Below the pieces are notes generated by a model that was not told where the DNA came from, made no database searches, and was given only the letters and a program-made list of their open reading frames with translations. From Panacagrimonas perspica (GTDB lineage Bacteria > Pseudomonadota > Gammaproteobacteria > Nevskiales > Nevskiaceae), in NCBI RefSeq assembly GCF_004364935.1, contig NZ_SOBT01000009.1:1088398-1152397 (forward strand): DNA of 64,000 nt. The letters run 5' to 3'. This document shows, one piece after another, positions 52,547 to 62,346 of the stretch. Each line of letters begins with the position of its first letter. The stretch's first letter is position 1. Made by a program: the position numbers and the translations under genes.

Positions 52547-55246
52547 GTGAGCGGATTCGAGGCCGGTGCGGTGACGCAGGAAAAGTCCCGTGTGCTGTGG
52601 GCGGAGCGCCGCAACCTGCCGGCCGGGTTTGCCACGCTCGCACGAGCCGTGGTCGCCGTCAGTGCGCCCGCCGGTTACGGCAAGTCCACGCTGCTCGATC
52701 GATGGCGGCGCGACGTGGCCCAGGGCGGAGCCGAGGTCGTCTCGCTGGTCGTGGACGCGGATGATCTCGACGGCGATCGCCTGACGCTGGACCTGCTGCG
52801 TGCGTTCGCGCCCGCCGATGCCAAGCGCTCGCAGATGCTGCTCGGTGGCGTCGGCGATCATGGTCGGCGCGCGATCATCATGGCCCTGCTCGCGGAGCTG
52901 GCCGCGCGCACCGTGCGCACGGTCCTGTTCATCGATGACCTGCACTGGCTGGGCGAGACGGCAGCCGACTCGATCCTGCGACTGCTGATCGCCCACCAGC
53001 CCGAGTCGCTTGCGCTGGTGCTCAGCGGACGGACCAGCCTGACCGGGTACGTCAGCGAGGCTTTGCTCGAAGGCCGGCTGCATCGCTACGGGCCGCCGCA
53101 GCTCGCGTTCGACCAGGCCGAGGTCACGCGCCTGCTGGGGCAGCACGGCATGGACGCGCGCGCACCGGTACCCAAGGCGCTGGTGGAGGGTCTGCTCGAA
53201 CGCACGCAAGGCTGGCCCGCGGTGCTGCGACTGATCGCGATCACGTTGCAGGACGGCGAGGGGCGGCCGGACGATCTGCTGCAGAACCTGCTCGAGCGGC
53301 GCCAGGAAGTCACCGAGTATCTCGGCAAGGTGCTGTTGTCGCGTCTGCCCGAGCGCACCGGGCGCTTCCTGCTCGGCGTGGCCTTGCTGCGCCGCTTCGA
53401 TGCGGCGCTCGCGGCGGCGGCGACCGGCATGGAGGACGCGGCGGCACTGATCGAGGATCTCGATCGGCGCGCGGTGCCTTTGTCCGCCAGTGGCGATGCC
53501 GGGCTGCCGTACGCCCTGCATCCGCTGGTCCGCGAATTCCTGCTGGTGCGGCTGCGGCGCGACGATCCGGCCCTGATGCGCACGCTGGCGGATCGCGCGT
53601 CGCGCTGGCTCACGACGCACCAGCGCATCGACGCCGCCATCGACCTGAGCCTGGATGCCGGCGACACCGCCGGTGCGGTCGCGCTGATCGATGGTTTCTC
53701 GCGTTCGGCTGCGCGCCACCTCGGACGTCACGCCACGTTCCTTTACTGGTGCAACAAGCTGCCGCGCGACGAGCTGATCCATTTCCCGCGCATCCAGGTG
53801 ATCCGCGTGTGGTCGCTCAACGTCATCCGGCGCTACGCCGAGGCCGACCAGATCCTGGCCGACCTGGAACTCGCGGTAGAGCAGGCGCCGCAGGACGAGC
53901 GTGACGGCGTGCGGGCGCTGGTGGATCTCGAGCAATGCGTCCAGCTCGTGTTGCGTGATCAGTGGATCCATCTCGCGCCGCGCGTGCGCAGCTGGCTGGC
54001 GCGCTGGCCGCAGGCCGATGCGCTGCAGCGCGGCATGGCGTACACGATGATGGGCTGCGGCGAGATCGCATCGAGCGAGTTCGAGAGCGCGCTCGACAAC
54101 CTGCAGGCCGGGCACCAGTTGTTCGAAGAGGTCGGCGCGCACTACGTGCAGGCCTGGGCCGGCATGTGGTCGGCGTCGGTCATGACCAAGCAGGGGCACT
54201 ATCGCCAGGCGCTGCGCCGCTGCGACGAGGTGGTGGCGCATGTCGCTGCGCGGCTGGGCGGACAGACCCCCGCCGAGATCATGGTGCATGGCCTGCGCGG
54301 ACTGCTGCTCTACGAACTCAATCGTCTCGACGAAGCGGGTGTTGCGCTCGAACATGGCCTGACCGCGCTGATCGAGCAGAGCTCGGTGGACTCGCTGATC
54401 ATGGGAACGGTGGCACTGGCGCGTCTGCAGAACGCGCGGCACATGCATCTGGACGCACTGGAGACTCTGGCCGAAGGCGAGGCGCTGGGCTGGTCGCACG
54501 ATCTTCCGCGCCTTGCGATCGCACTGGCCACCGAGCGCATCGACCTGCTGCTGCGCCAGAACGAGCCGGTGCAGGCGGCCGAACTCTGGCGTGCGCTCAA
54601 GCGGACCGTGCAGCGGCGCAGTTCCGCCGCCTGCGATCGCGCGCTGGGCGACAAGGCCTCGCGCATCGATGCGCGCCTGGCGCTGCTGGGCGGTGCCTTC
54701 GGACCGGCTGCCGAACTCGTCGAGCCCGCGCTCGCACAAGCCGTGCGCACCGGGCAGAAGCGCAAGCAGGTCGAACTGCTGATTCTCCAGGCGCTGGCCG
54801 CGCAGGGCGCGCGCGACATGCCGCTCGCGCTCGGTCGCATCCGGCGCGCGCTGGAGATCGCGATGTCGGAAGGCTACGTGCGCGTGTTCGCCGACGAGGG
54901 CGAGCCGCTGCGGGTGCTGCTCGTCGAGATGCTCGAGACACAGGACGCGCAGGACCGGCGCGCGGCGATGCGGGAATACGTGCGGATCCTGATCGCGGCG
55001 CTGACCCCGGAGGAGACGCCCGATGCCGGCCTATCTTCAGCCCACGCGGCGGCGGATCTGACCCGTCGCGAGCTCAAGATCCTGGCCAAGCTGCAGTCGA
55101 GCCTGTCGAACCGTGAGCTGGCCGATGCCTTGTTCATCACCGAAGGCACGCTCAAATGGCACCTCAAGAACATCTACAGCAAGCTCGGGGTTCCCAGCCG
55201 GATCGCCGCGATCACGGAAGGTCGATCGAAGGGATTGATCCGCTGA
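52547..55246 (+). CDS. AlkS/MalT-like (LAL) transcriptional activator, copy 2
   Basis: The 899-residue protein parallels the 20344-23067 product along its whole length. Walker A is APAGYGKST (about 40-48), Walker B is LFIDDLHW, shared blocks include LGGQTPAEIM and YALHPLVREFLL, and a LuxR helix-turn-helix ends the protein (LTRRELKILAKLQSSLSNRELADALF... WHLKNIYSKLGV). The near-identical recognition helix suggests both regulators read the same DNA element. GTG 52547 is the likely start, 67 bp after alkB2, with a weak GGGG ribosome site; the two genes are probably cotranscribed. Confidence 0.88.
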   Translation: MSGFEAGAVTQEKSRVLWAERRNLPAGFATLARAVVAVSAPAGYGKSTLLDRWRRDVAQGGAEVVSLVVDADDLDGDRLTLDLLRAFAPADAKRSQMLLGGVGDHGRRAIIMALLAELAARTVRTVLFIDDLHWLGETAADSILRLLIAHQPESLALVLSGRTSLTGYVSEALLEGRLHRYGPPQLAFDQAEVTRLLGQHGMDARAPVPKALVEGLLERTQGWPAVLRLIAITLQDGEGRPDDLLQNLLERRQEVTEYLGKVLLSRLPERTGRFLLGVALLRRFDAALAAAATGMEDAAALIEDLDRRAVPLSASGDAGLPYALHPLVREFLLVRLRRDDPALMRTLADRASRWLTTHQRIDAAIDLSLDAGDTAGAVALIDGFSRSAARHLGRHATFLYWCNKLPRDELIHFPRIQVIRVWSLNVIRRYAEADQILADLELAVEQAPQDERDGVRALVDLEQCVQLVLRDQWIHLAPRVRSWLARWPQADALQRGMAYTMMGCGEIASSEFESALDNLQAGHQLFEEVGAHYVQAWAGMWSASVMTKQGHYRQALRRCDEVVAHVAARLGGQTPAEIMVHGLRGLLLYELNRLDEAGVALEHGLTALIEQSSVDSLIMGTVALARLQNARHMHLDALETLAEGEALGWSHDLPRLAIALATERIDLLLRQNEPVQAAELWRALKRTVQRRSSAACDRALGDKASRIDARLALLGGAFGPAAELVEPALAQAVRTGQKRKQVELLILQALAAQGARDMPLALGRIRRALEIAMSEGYVRVFADEGEPLRVLLVEMLETQDAQDRRAAMREYVRILIAALTPEETPDAGLSSAHAAADLTRRELKILAKLQSSLSNRELADALFITEGTLKWHLKNIYSKLGVPSRIAAITEGRSKGLIR

Positions 55247-55248
55247 CA

Positions 55249-55335
55249 GTAGCCCGGACGAAGTCCGGGGTTCCCCTCGCAATACGAAGCGCAACCCCGG
55301 CTCTTTCGCTTCGCGAAATTCAACGTCCGGCCTAC
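55249..55335. repeat. REP-type element with decayed right arm
   Basis: The arm beginning GTAGCCCGGACGAAG at 55249-55269 is intact. The matching right arm is degenerate and ends GTCCGGCCTAC at 55335. It fills most of the gap between the convergent AlkS-like and paaX genes; no separate terminator is evident. Confidence 0.7.
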
Positions 55336-55355
55336 GAAGACGAACGATCGCGTCT

Positions 55356-56294
55356 TCAGGCGAGCCCGCCGAAACGCTGCTGCACCGGCGAGCGCAGCAC
55401 CGAACTTCCGACGAGCATCTTCGGCGCTTCGGTGACCGACGCGAGGTGCGCCCGCGCCGGTCGATACGTGAGCTGGTAGATGTCGCGGCAGAGCTGATAG
55501 GCCTGATACCCGATCCAGTCCGACGGCAGCATCGACACCGGCAGGCGCGGGTCGTGCAACGTGGCGCGACGGAAGGAATGGATCAGCAGCGTCTGCACGA
55601 CGAAGGCCTGCTCGTCGGACAGCTCGGTCAGCCGCAGGCGCGTCAGCAGCGGCTGGAAGCGCGCGATGAACTGCCGGTAGCGATTCCCGATGTCGGTGAA
55701 ATCCCAGCAGCGCGACACCAGCGTGGCCGTCGGTTCCGGCGTGAACTCCTCCAGCGACTGCGCACGCAGCACGATCGCGCGGTCGGCCAGGCGCAGCTCG
55801 TCGAGCACGCGCTTCAGGATCTCCAGGTTCGCCGAGGGATGCAGCAGCAGGCCGGGTGTCGGCGAGGCGAAGCCTTCCCACTCCAGTTCGCGGCGCAGCT
55901 CGAGCCGCTCCGGCGGACTGTCGCCATTGCGAGGCAGCAGCACCAAGGTCCAGTTGCCGTCCCATTCGATCTGCGGCGGCGTGTAGATGCGGCTGTAGGC
56001 GATCTCGAACCGGCGCGATCCCGACTCGGTGAGCATGTAGTGGCTGCGACGTCCGTCGCGGCGCGCGGTCAGCCATTTCTCTTCGATCAGGCGGAAGGCG
56101 CTGGTTCGCACGAGGCGCTCGTTGACGCCCAGCGGCTCCATGAGCTGGATCAGTTCGCTGAGCCACAGGCCGGGCGAATGCGGCGCGATGGAATCACCGA
56201 AGACCGACACGATCAGTGATTTCGAACGCGGCTCCTCTTCCTTGAGGTAGCTCTTGATCCAGTCGGCGAGGCTCGGGATCTTCGCGGCGGGCAT
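55356..56294 (-). CDS. paaX: Phenylacetate degradation repressor PaaX
   Basis: The 312-residue protein has the PaaX-family winged helix (LIQLMEPLGVNERLVRTSAFRLIEEKWLTARRDGRRSHYMLTESG). The following domain has RRFEIAYSRIYTPPQIEWDGNWTLVLLP, a characteristic family stretch. PaaX represses paa genes and is released by phenylacetyl-CoA. It is divergent from paaA, and the intergenic region contains an inverted repeat around the paaA promoter, its probable operator. Confidence 0.92.
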   Translation of the reverse strand: MPAAKIPSLADWIKSYLKEEEPRSKSLIVSVFGDSIAPHSPGLWLSELIQLMEPLGVNERLVRTSAFRLIEEKWLTARRDGRRSHYMLTESGSRRFEIAYSRIYTPPQIEWDGNWTLVLLPRNGDSPPERLELRRELEWEGFASPTPGLLLHPSANLEILKRVLDELRLADRAIVLRAQSLEEFTPEPTATLVSRCWDFTDIGNRYRQFIARFQPLLTRLRLTELSDEQAFVVQTLLIHSFRRATLHDPRLPVSMLPSDWIGYQAYQLCRDIYQLTYRPARAHLASVTEAPKMLVGSSVLRSPVQQRFGGLA

Positions 56295-56365
56295 GCAGGC
56301 AACGGCGGTCGGGGACGGCGAAATGCTAGCAGGGGAAACGCCGATGTATTACGGGCTTCTTGTTT

Positions 56366-56409
56366 GATACAGAAAATGTGTTGACAACATAGATAACGTA
56401 TCGGATTAT
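56366..56409 (+). promoter_or_regulatory. paa promoter and probable PaaX operator
   Basis: TTGACA (56381-56386) and GATTAT (56404-56409), 17 bp apart, form a plausible promoter for paaA. GATAC (56366-56370) and GTATC (56398-56402) are inverted repeats 27 bp apart flanking the -35, consistent with a repressor dimer such as PaaX. The transcript would start about 19 nt before the paaA ATG at 56435. Confidence 0.65.
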
Positions 56410-56434
56410 GCGTGCAAGTCGGCAGGAGACGCGC

Positions 56435-57424
56435 ATGTACGCCCAGATGGTGGACACCGGTACCCGCGTTGCGGGCAACGAACTCGACGCGGCCGAGGTG
56501 CGGTTCCAGAAACGCATCGACGACGGCATTCGCGTCGAGCCGCAGGACTGGATGCCCGATCGCTATCGCAAGACGCTGATCCGCCAGATCAGCCAGCACG
56601 CGCATTCGGAGATCGTCGGCCAGTTGCCCGAAGGCAACTGGATCACGCGCGCGCCGTCGCTCAAGCGCAAGGCAATTCTGCTGGCCAAGGTGCAGGACGA
56701 GGCCGGTCACGGCCTTTATCTGTACAGCGCGGCCGAGACGCTCGGCATCTCGCGCGACCAGATGGTCGACGACCTGCACTCGGGCAAGGCCAAGTACTCG
56801 TCGATCTTCAACTACCCCACGCTGACCTGGGCCGACGTCGGCGCCATCGGCTGGCTGGTGGACGGCTCGGCGATCATGAATCAGATCCCGCTGTGCCGAT
56901 GCTCCTACGGCCCGTACTCGCGCGCGATGATCCGCGTGTGCAAGGAAGAGGCGTTCCACATGCGCCAGGGCTACGACATGCTGATGTCGCTTTGCCGCGG
57001 CACGCCGGAGCAGAAGCAGATGGCGCAGGACGCGCTCAATCGCTGGTGGTGGCCGAGCCTGATGATGTTCGGGCCACCGGACGCGGACTCCGTGCACAGC
57101 GAGCAGTCCAAGCAGTGGAAGATCAAGCTGTTCACCAACGACGAGCTGCGGCAGAAGATGGTCGACCAGACCGTGCCGCAGGCCGAGTACCTCGGCCTCA
57201 CGATTCCCGACGCCGACCTGAAGTGGAACGCCGAGCGCGGCCACTACGACTACGGCGCCATCGACTGGGAAGAGTTCTACAACGTCGTCAAGGGCAACGG
57301 CCCGTGCAATCGCGAGCGCATCGCCACGCGCAAGAAAGCCTGGGATGACGGCGAATGGTTCCGCGAGGCGCTGGTGGCGCACGCGGACAAGAAATCGAAA
57401 TCCAAGCTGCAGGCAGCCGCTTAA
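56435..57424 (+). CDS. paaA: Phenylacetyl-CoA epoxidase, catalytic subunit
   Basis: The 329-residue ferritin-fold protein has the carboxylate/histidine iron-ligand helices [17 protein letters not shown] and [15 protein letters not shown]. With PaaC, B and E it epoxidises the aromatic ring of phenylacetyl-CoA. ATG 56435 is preferred: AGGAG at 56424-56428 sits six bases upstream and the N-terminus MYAQMVDTG is typical of the family. The in-frame ATG at 56408 falls inside the predicted -10 element and cannot be the start if that promoter is real. Confidence 0.95.
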   Translation: MYAQMVDTGTRVAGNELDAAEVRFQKRIDDGIRVEPQDWMPDRYRKTLIRQISQHAHSEIVGQLPEGNWITRAPSLKRKAILLAKVQDEAGHGLYLYSAAETLGISRDQMVDDLHSGKAKYSSIFNYPTLTWADVGAIGWLVDGSAIMNQIPLCRCSYGPYSRAMIRVCKEEAFHMRQGYDMLMSLCRGTPEQKQMAQDALNRWWWPSLMMFGPPDADSVHSEQSKQWKIKLFTNDELRQKMVDQTVPQAEYLGLTIPDADLKWNAERGHYDYGAIDWEEFYNVVKGNGPCNRERIATRKKAWDDGEWFREALVAHADKKSKSKLQAAA

Positions 57425-57434
57425 GGAGACCGCC

Positions 57435-57719
57435 GTGAAATCCGAATGGGCACTTTGGGAAATCTTCATCCGCAGCCAGCACGGCCTGGCGCATCGCCAT
57501 GTCGGCAGCCTGCACGCGCCGGACGCCGAGATGGCGATCAACAACGCTCGTGACGTCTACACGCGCCGCAACGAGGGCGTGAGCATCTGGGTCGTGAAGT
57601 CCATCGACATCGCCGCGAGCAGCCCGGACGACAAGGCGCCGTTGTTCGATCCTGCCAACAGCAAGGTGTATCGCCACCCGACGTTCTTCCCGATGCCGGA
57701 AGAAGTGAAGGGACTCTGA
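57435..57719 (+). CDS. paaB: Phenylacetyl-CoA epoxidase subunit PaaB
   Basis: The 94-residue protein begins with GTG 57435 after AAGGAGA and has WALWEIFIRSQHGLAHRHVGSLHAPDAEMAINNARDVYTRRNEGVSIWVV, the PaaB family core. It is a small structural or bridging subunit of the epoxidase complex. It lies ten bases after paaA in the paaABCDE operon. Confidence 0.95.
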   Translation: MKSEWALWEIFIRSQHGLAHRHVGSLHAPDAEMAINNARDVYTRRNEGVSIWVVKSIDIAASSPDDKAPLFDPANSKVYRHPTFFPMPEEVKGL

Positions 57720-57730
57720 GCGCCCTCGAC

Positions 57731-58492
57731 ATGTCGAACAAGAACGACACGTACGCCTACCTGCTGCGCCTGGGCGACAACGCGCTGGTGCTGAGCCAGC
57801 GCCTCGGCGAGTGGTGCGGCAAGGGTCCGGCGCTCGAAGAGGACATGGCGCTGACCAACGTCGCCCTCGACCTGCTCGGCCAGGCGCGACTGTGGCTGAG
57901 CTATGCCGCAGAACTCGCGGGCGACGGTGCCGACGAGGATTCGCTGGCCTATCTGCGCGACGCTGATCAGTTCCGCAACGTGCTGCTGCTCGAGCAGCCC
58001 AACGGCAACTACGCCGATACCGTGGTGCGCCAGTTCTTCTTCGACGCCTGGCACGCGCTGGCCTTGCAGCAGTTGCGCGTCTCGCAGGATCCGCGCATCG
58101 CCGAGATCGCCGACAAGGCGCTCAAGGAAGTGAACTACCACCTGCGCCGCAGCAGCGATCTCGTCGTGCGCCTCGGCGACGGCACAGAGATCAGCCGCAA
58201 CAGGATGCAAGCCGCCGTCGACCATCTCTGGCCGTACAGCGGCGAGATGTTCGATGCCGATGGCGTGGACCTCGCCGCGGCTGCCGCAGGATATGGCTTC
58301 GATCCCTCCGGTCTTCGCACCGAGTGGCTGGCGTACGTGCGCGAAGTCCTCGAGGAAGGAACGCTGAAGCTGCCGTCGCCCGAGGCCTGGATGCAGAAGG
58401 GCGGCAAGCAGGGACGTCACACCGAGCACCTGAGCCGCATGCTCAGCGAGATGCAGATCCTGCAGCGCAGTCATCCCGGCGCGACCTGGTAG
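57731..58492 (+). CDS. paaC: Phenylacetyl-CoA epoxidase structural subunit
   Basis: The 253-residue ferritin-fold partner of PaaA has YLLRLGDNALVLSQRLGEWCGKGP, VALDLLGQARLWLSYAAEL and VNYHLRRSSDLVVRLGDG. It stabilises the catalytic subunit and lacks the full iron-ligand set of PaaA. It follows paaB by 11 bases. Confidence 0.94.
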   Translation: MSNKNDTYAYLLRLGDNALVLSQRLGEWCGKGPALEEDMALTNVALDLLGQARLWLSYAAELAGDGADEDSLAYLRDADQFRNVLLLEQPNGNYADTVVRQFFFDAWHALALQQLRVSQDPRIAEIADKALKEVNYHLRRSSDLVVRLGDGTEISRNRMQAAVDHLWPYSGEMFDADGVDLAAAAAGYGFDPSGLRTEWLAYVREVLEEGTLKLPSPEAWMQKGGKQGRHTEHLSRMLSEMQILQRSHPGATW

Positions 58493-58499
58493 CCCGGCG

Positions 58500-59042
58500 A
58501 TGAGCGCGCTGTCCGCCCGTGCGTCGATCGACACCATCTGGTCCTGGCTGCGCCAGGTGCCGGATCCCGAGATCCCGGTGATCTCGGTCGTCGACCTCGG
58601 CATCGTGCGCGACGTGCGCTGGGACGGACAGGACGCGGACGCCGACGTGGTGATCACCGTCACGCCGACGTACTCCGGCTGTCCCGCCACCGAGGTCATC
58701 GCTGCCTCGATCCGCGATCGTCTCGCCGAGGAAGGCATAGGGCACGCGCGCGTCGAGACGCGCCTGTCGCCGGCCTGGACCACCGACTGGATCGGGCCCG
58801 AGGCCAAGGAGAAGCTGCGCGGCTACGGCATCGCGCCGCCGGCCTGCGCTGCCGGTGAGCACGTCATCGACATCAGCCGCCTGACGCGCCGCTCCGCGAT
58901 GAAGCCCGCGCCGCTGATCGCCTGCCCGCGCTGCGGCTCGACGCACACGCAAGTGCTCAGCCCATTCGGATCGACGCCGTGCAAGTCGCTGCATCGCTGC
59001 CACGCCTGCCACGAGACGTTCGACTACTTCAAGCCGCACTGA
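58500..59042 (+). CDS. paaD: Phenylacetyl-CoA epoxidase assembly protein PaaD
   Basis: The 180-residue protein has an N-terminal DUF59/MIP18-type domain (VPDPEIPVISVVDLGIVRDV, and TPTYSGCPATEVI with the conserved Cys). A C-terminal zinc-binding part follows, with CPRCGSTHTQ and CHACHETFDYF. It is needed for iron-sulfur or metal maturation of the epoxidase. It starts seven bases after the paaC stop. Confidence 0.93.
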   Translation: MSALSARASIDTIWSWLRQVPDPEIPVISVVDLGIVRDVRWDGQDADADVVITVTPTYSGCPATEVIAASIRDRLAEEGIGHARVETRLSPAWTTDWIGPEAKEKLRGYGIAPPACAAGEHVIDISRLTRRSAMKPAPLIACPRCGSTHTQVLSPFGSTPCKSLHRCHACHETFDYFKPH

Positions 59043-59053
59043 GTGTTCCGACC

Positions 59054-60130
59054 ATGACCCGATTCCACGAACTGCGCGTCGCGCAGGTGCGGCCCGAGAC
59101 GCGAGACGCGATGGTCGTCACGTTCGAAGCACCGGCGGCCGACGCGGATTCCTTCCGTTACCTCGCCGGACAGCACCTGACGCTCAAAGCCCAGATCGCT
59201 GGCGAAGAAGTGCGGCGCTCGTACTCGATCTGCGCCTCCGCGCAGGAGCAGTCGCTGCGCGTGGCGATCAAGCGCATCGACGACGGCCTGTTCTCGTCGT
59301 GGGCGGCGGATCATCTGAAGCCCGGCAGCCGCATCGAGGTGATGGAGCCATCCGGTCACTTCAACGTGCCGCTGGAGCCGTCCGCGGCACGACACCACGT
59401 CGCCTTCGCGTCTGGCAGCGGCATCACGCCGATCCTGTCGCTGGTCAAGACCACGCTCGCGGCGGAGCCGAAGAGCCGCTTCACGCTGATCTACGGCAAC
59501 CGCGCGTCCGGCAGCGTGATCTTCAAGGAAGAACTCGCCGACCTGAAGGATCGTTATCTGTCCCGCTTCAACCTGGTGTTCATCCTCAGCCGCGAGCAGC
59601 AGGACGTCGACCTGTTCAACGGCCGCATCGACGCCGACAAATGCGACGCGTTGCTCAAGAGCTGGATCGACCCGGCCGGCATCGACGTGGCCTACATCTG
59701 CGGGCCGCAGTCGATGATGGAACAGGTGTCGGAACGACTGATGGCCAAGGGCCTGGCGAAGAACCAGATCAAGATGGAACTGTTCGCCGCCGCGATGCCC
59801 AAGGGTCCGCGCCCGGAGCGCGCCGTGAAGATCAAGGGCGCGGAGGGCTGCAAGGTCACCGTGATCCAGAACGGCCTGACGCGCGAATTCCGCATGGAGA
59901 AGAACAAGTCGACCGTGCTCGACGCCGCGCTCGAGCAGGGCCTCGAGCTGCCGTACTCGTGCAAGGGCGGCGTCTGCGGAACCTGCCGCTGCAAGCTGGT
60001 GAAGGGCGAGGTCGACATGGACGCCAACTATTCGCTCGAAGACTACGAACTGGCGCGCGGCTTCGTGCTGAGCTGCCAGAGCTTTCCCGTCACCGATGAG
60101 CTGCTGGTCGATCTCGACCAGGAGACCTGA
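59054..60130 (+). CDS. paaE: Phenylacetyl-CoA epoxidase reductase
   Basis: The 358-residue reductase has an FAD-binding domain (RRSYSICA), an NAD domain (FASGSGITPILSL and YICGPQSMM) and a C-terminal plant-type 2Fe-2S ferredoxin domain with CKGGVCGTCRC and the fourth cysteine in VLSCQS. It passes NADPH electrons to the PaaAC di-iron centre. ATG 59054 starts at the first conserved residues, 11 bases after paaD. Confidence 0.95.
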   Translation: MTRFHELRVAQVRPETRDAMVVTFEAPAADADSFRYLAGQHLTLKAQIAGEEVRRSYSICASAQEQSLRVAIKRIDDGLFSSWAADHLKPGSRIEVMEPSGHFNVPLEPSAARHHVAFASGSGITPILSLVKTTLAAEPKSRFTLIYGNRASGSVIFKEELADLKDRYLSRFNLVFILSREQQDVDLFNGRIDADKCDALLKSWIDPAGIDVAYICGPQSMMEQVSERLMAKGLAKNQIKMELFAAAMPKGPRPERAVKIKGAEGCKVTVIQNGLTREFRMEKNKSTVLDAALEQGLELPYSCKGGVCGTCRCKLVKGEVDMDANYSLEDYELARGFVLSCQSFPVTDELLVDLDQET

Positions 60131-60140
60131 AGAAAGAGTC

Positions 60141-60242
60141 ATTTACCGCAAAGGCGCAAAGGGAAAAGAAAGGTCGCAAAGGATTTTTCATGAAAGCTTT
60201 TCTCTGCGTCCTCTCTTTTCCCTTTGCGCCTTTGCGGTGAAT
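60141..60242. repeat. Long inverted repeat with CGCAAAGG core
   Basis: A 29-nt left arm (60141-60169, containing ACCGCAAAGGCGCAAAGGG) matches 28 of 29 positions of the inverted right arm (60214-60242). It fills the paaE-paaZ gap and would form a strong hairpin in the mRNA. It shares its core with the palindrome at 38633-38716. Confidence 0.85.
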
Positions 60243-60274
60243 AGTTTCAATCACCGAAATTACGGACGACACCG

Positions 60275-62308
60275 ATGAAAAAACTCGAAAGCTATGCGAG
60301 CGGCGGCTGGAAAGCCGGCGAAGGCGGAGACACGCAGCTGAACGCCCTCAACGGCGAGCCGGTGGCACAGGTTTCATCGAAGGGTCTGGACTTCAAGGCC
60401 ATGCTCGAGCACGGTCGCAAGGTCGGTAGCCCGGCGCTGCGCAAGCTCACGTTCCACGAGCGCGCGATGAAGCTCAAGGCGCTGGCGACCTACCTGTCCG
60501 AGCACAAGGAGACGTTCTACAAGCTCTCCGCGGCCACGGGTGCCAGCAAGGTCGATTCGATGATCGACATCGATGGCGGCTTCGGCACGCTGTTCGCCTA
60601 CGCCGGCAAGGGCCGTCGCGAACTGCCGAACTCGACGTTCATCGTCGACGGCGCGCCCGAAGTCATGAGCAAGACCGGCAGCTTCGTCGGCCAGCACGTG
60701 ATGACGCCGCTCAAGGGCGTGGCCGTGCACATCAACGCCTTCAACTTCCCCGTGTGGGGCATGCTCGAAAAGCTGTCGGTGAACCTGCTCGCCGGCGTGC
60801 CCGCGATCGTGAAGCCAGCGAGCCAGACCGCGTACCTGACGGAGCTGGTGTTCCGTCACATGGTCGAATCGAAGATCTTCCCGGAGGGCTCGTTCCAGCT
60901 GATCTGCGGCAGCGTCGGCGATCTGTTCGAACACCTCACCGGCCAGGACGTCGTCACGTTCACCGGCTCGGCCTCCACCGGCCACAAGCTGCGCACGCAT
61001 CCCGCCATCGTGCGCAATTCGGTGCGCTTCACGATGGAAGCCGATTCGCTGAACTGCTCGATCCTGGGCCCCGACGCGGTCGCGGGCACGCCGGAGTTCG
61101 ATCTGTACGTGAAGGAAGTCGTCCGCGAGATGACGACCAAGTGCGGGCAGAAGTGCACGGCGATCCGCCGCGCCTTCGTGCCGCGCGCGCAGCTCGCGGC
61201 CGTCGTCGATGCCATCAAGGCGCGCCTGGCGAAAGTCGTCGTCGGCGATCCTTCGCAGGAAGGCGTGACGATGGGTGCGCTCGCCAGCACCGGCCAGCGC
61301 GACGAGGTCCGCAAGGCGGTCGCGCAGTTGCGCGGTTCGGCCGAACTGGTCTTCGGCGATCCGGAATCGGTGAAGGTCGTCGGCGGCGACGCCGTCAAGG
61401 GCGCCTTCCTGTCGCCGTTGCTGCTGCTGTGCGACAAGCCGAGGGATTCAAAGGTGGTGCACGAGGTCGAGGCCTTTGGTCCCGTGTCCACCGTGATGCC
61501 GTACGACTCGGTCGACGACGCCATCGAACTCGCCGCGCGCGGCGAAGGCAGCCTGGTGGCCTCGGTCTTCACCTACGACAACGGCTTTGCGCGCGACGTG
61601 GTGATGGGCGCGGGCAGCTACCACGGCCGCATGCTGATCGTGAATCGCGATTGCGCGAAGGAGTCGACCGGCCATGGCTCGCCGATGCCGGTGCTGATCC
61701 ACGGCGGTCCGGGTCGCGCCGGCGGTGGCGAGGAAATGGGCGGCATCCGTGGCGTCATGCATTACCTGCAGCGCACGGCGCTGCAGGGATCGCCGGCCAC
61801 GCTGACGGCGATCACCGGACAGTGGATCGCCGGCACGCCGCGCGTAGAGGGCATCCATCCGTTCCGCAAGAACCTCGACGAACTGCAGCTCGGCGACACG
61901 ATCAAGGCCGGTCCGAAGACGATCACGCTCGAGGACATCGAGCACTTCGCGGAATTCACCGGCGACACGTTCTACGCGCACATGGACGAGAAGGCCGCGG
62001 CGGCCAATCCGTTCTTCGGCGGTCGCGTCGCGCACGGCTACTACATCCTGTCGGTCGCGGCCGGCTTGTTCGTGCAGCCGGACCCCGGCCCGGTGCTGGC
62101 GAACTACGGCCTCGACAATCTTCGCTTCGTGACGCCAGCCAAGCCGGGCGACCAGCTCAGCGTCACGCTCACCGCCAAGGGCAAGAACCCGCGCATCACC
62201 GAAAATTACGGCGAAGTGCGATGGGATACCGTCATCACCAACCAGGACGGCAAGATCGTGGCGACGTATGACGTGCTCACGATGGTTGAGAAGGCGCCTA
62301 AGAGCTAA
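60275..62308 (+). CDS. paaZ: Bifunctional oxepin-CoA hydrolase / 3-oxo-5,6-dehydrosuberyl-CoA semialdehyde dehydrogenase
   Basis: The 677-residue protein has an aldehyde-dehydrogenase domain (about 1-520; [26 protein letters not shown], nucleophile in [12 protein letters not shown]). A C-terminal MaoC-type hydratase follows (about 535-677; [13 protein letters not shown] and [14 protein letters not shown] with the catalytic Asp and His). It opens the oxepin ring and oxidises the resulting aldehyde in the phenylacetate pathway. It is full length, so no separate hydrolase is needed. Confidence 0.95.
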   Translation: MKKLESYASGGWKAGEGGDTQLNALNGEPVAQVSSKGLDFKAMLEHGRKVGSPALRKLTFHERAMKLKALATYLSEHKETFYKLSAATGASKVDSMIDIDGGFGTLFAYAGKGRRELPNSTFIVDGAPEVMSKTGSFVGQHVMTPLKGVAVHINAFNFPVWGMLEKLSVNLLAGVPAIVKPASQTAYLTELVFRHMVESKIFPEGSFQLICGSVGDLFEHLTGQDVVTFTGSASTGHKLRTHPAIVRNSVRFTMEADSLNCSILGPDAVAGTPEFDLYVKEVVREMTTKCGQKCTAIRRAFVPRAQLAAVVDAIKARLAKVVVGDPSQEGVTMGALASTGQRDEVRKAVAQLRGSAELVFGDPESVKVVGGDAVKGAFLSPLLLLCDKPRDSKVVHEVEAFGPVSTVMPYDSVDDAIELAARGEGSLVASVFTYDNGFARDVVMGAGSYHGRMLIVNRDCAKESTGHGSPMPVLIHGGPGRAGGGEEMGGIRGVMHYLQRTALQGSPATLTAITGQWIAGTPRVEGIHPFRKNLDELQLGDTIKAGPKTITLEDIEHFAEFTGDTFYAHMDEKAAAANPFFGGRVAHGYYILSVAAGLFVQPDPGPVLANYGLDNLRFVTPAKPGDQLSVTLTAKGKNPRITENYGEVRWDTVITNQDGKIVATYDVLTMVEKAPKS

Positions 62309-62312
62309 GGTT

Positions 62313-62326
62313 TTTGCGGTAAATGA
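62313..62326. repeat. Fragment of the CGCAAAGG repeat
   Basis: TTTGCGGTAAATGA just after paaZ is nearly the reverse complement of the left end of the palindrome at 60141-60242. It looks like a residual arm of that element. Confidence 0.4.
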
Positions 62327-62346
62327 GTCCGAATCCGGGAGATCCC

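Noticed and set aside
58487-58500. GTAGCCCGG at the end of paaC as an eighth REP element
   Set aside because: Only nine bases match and there is no second arm; likely chance overlap with the stop codon.
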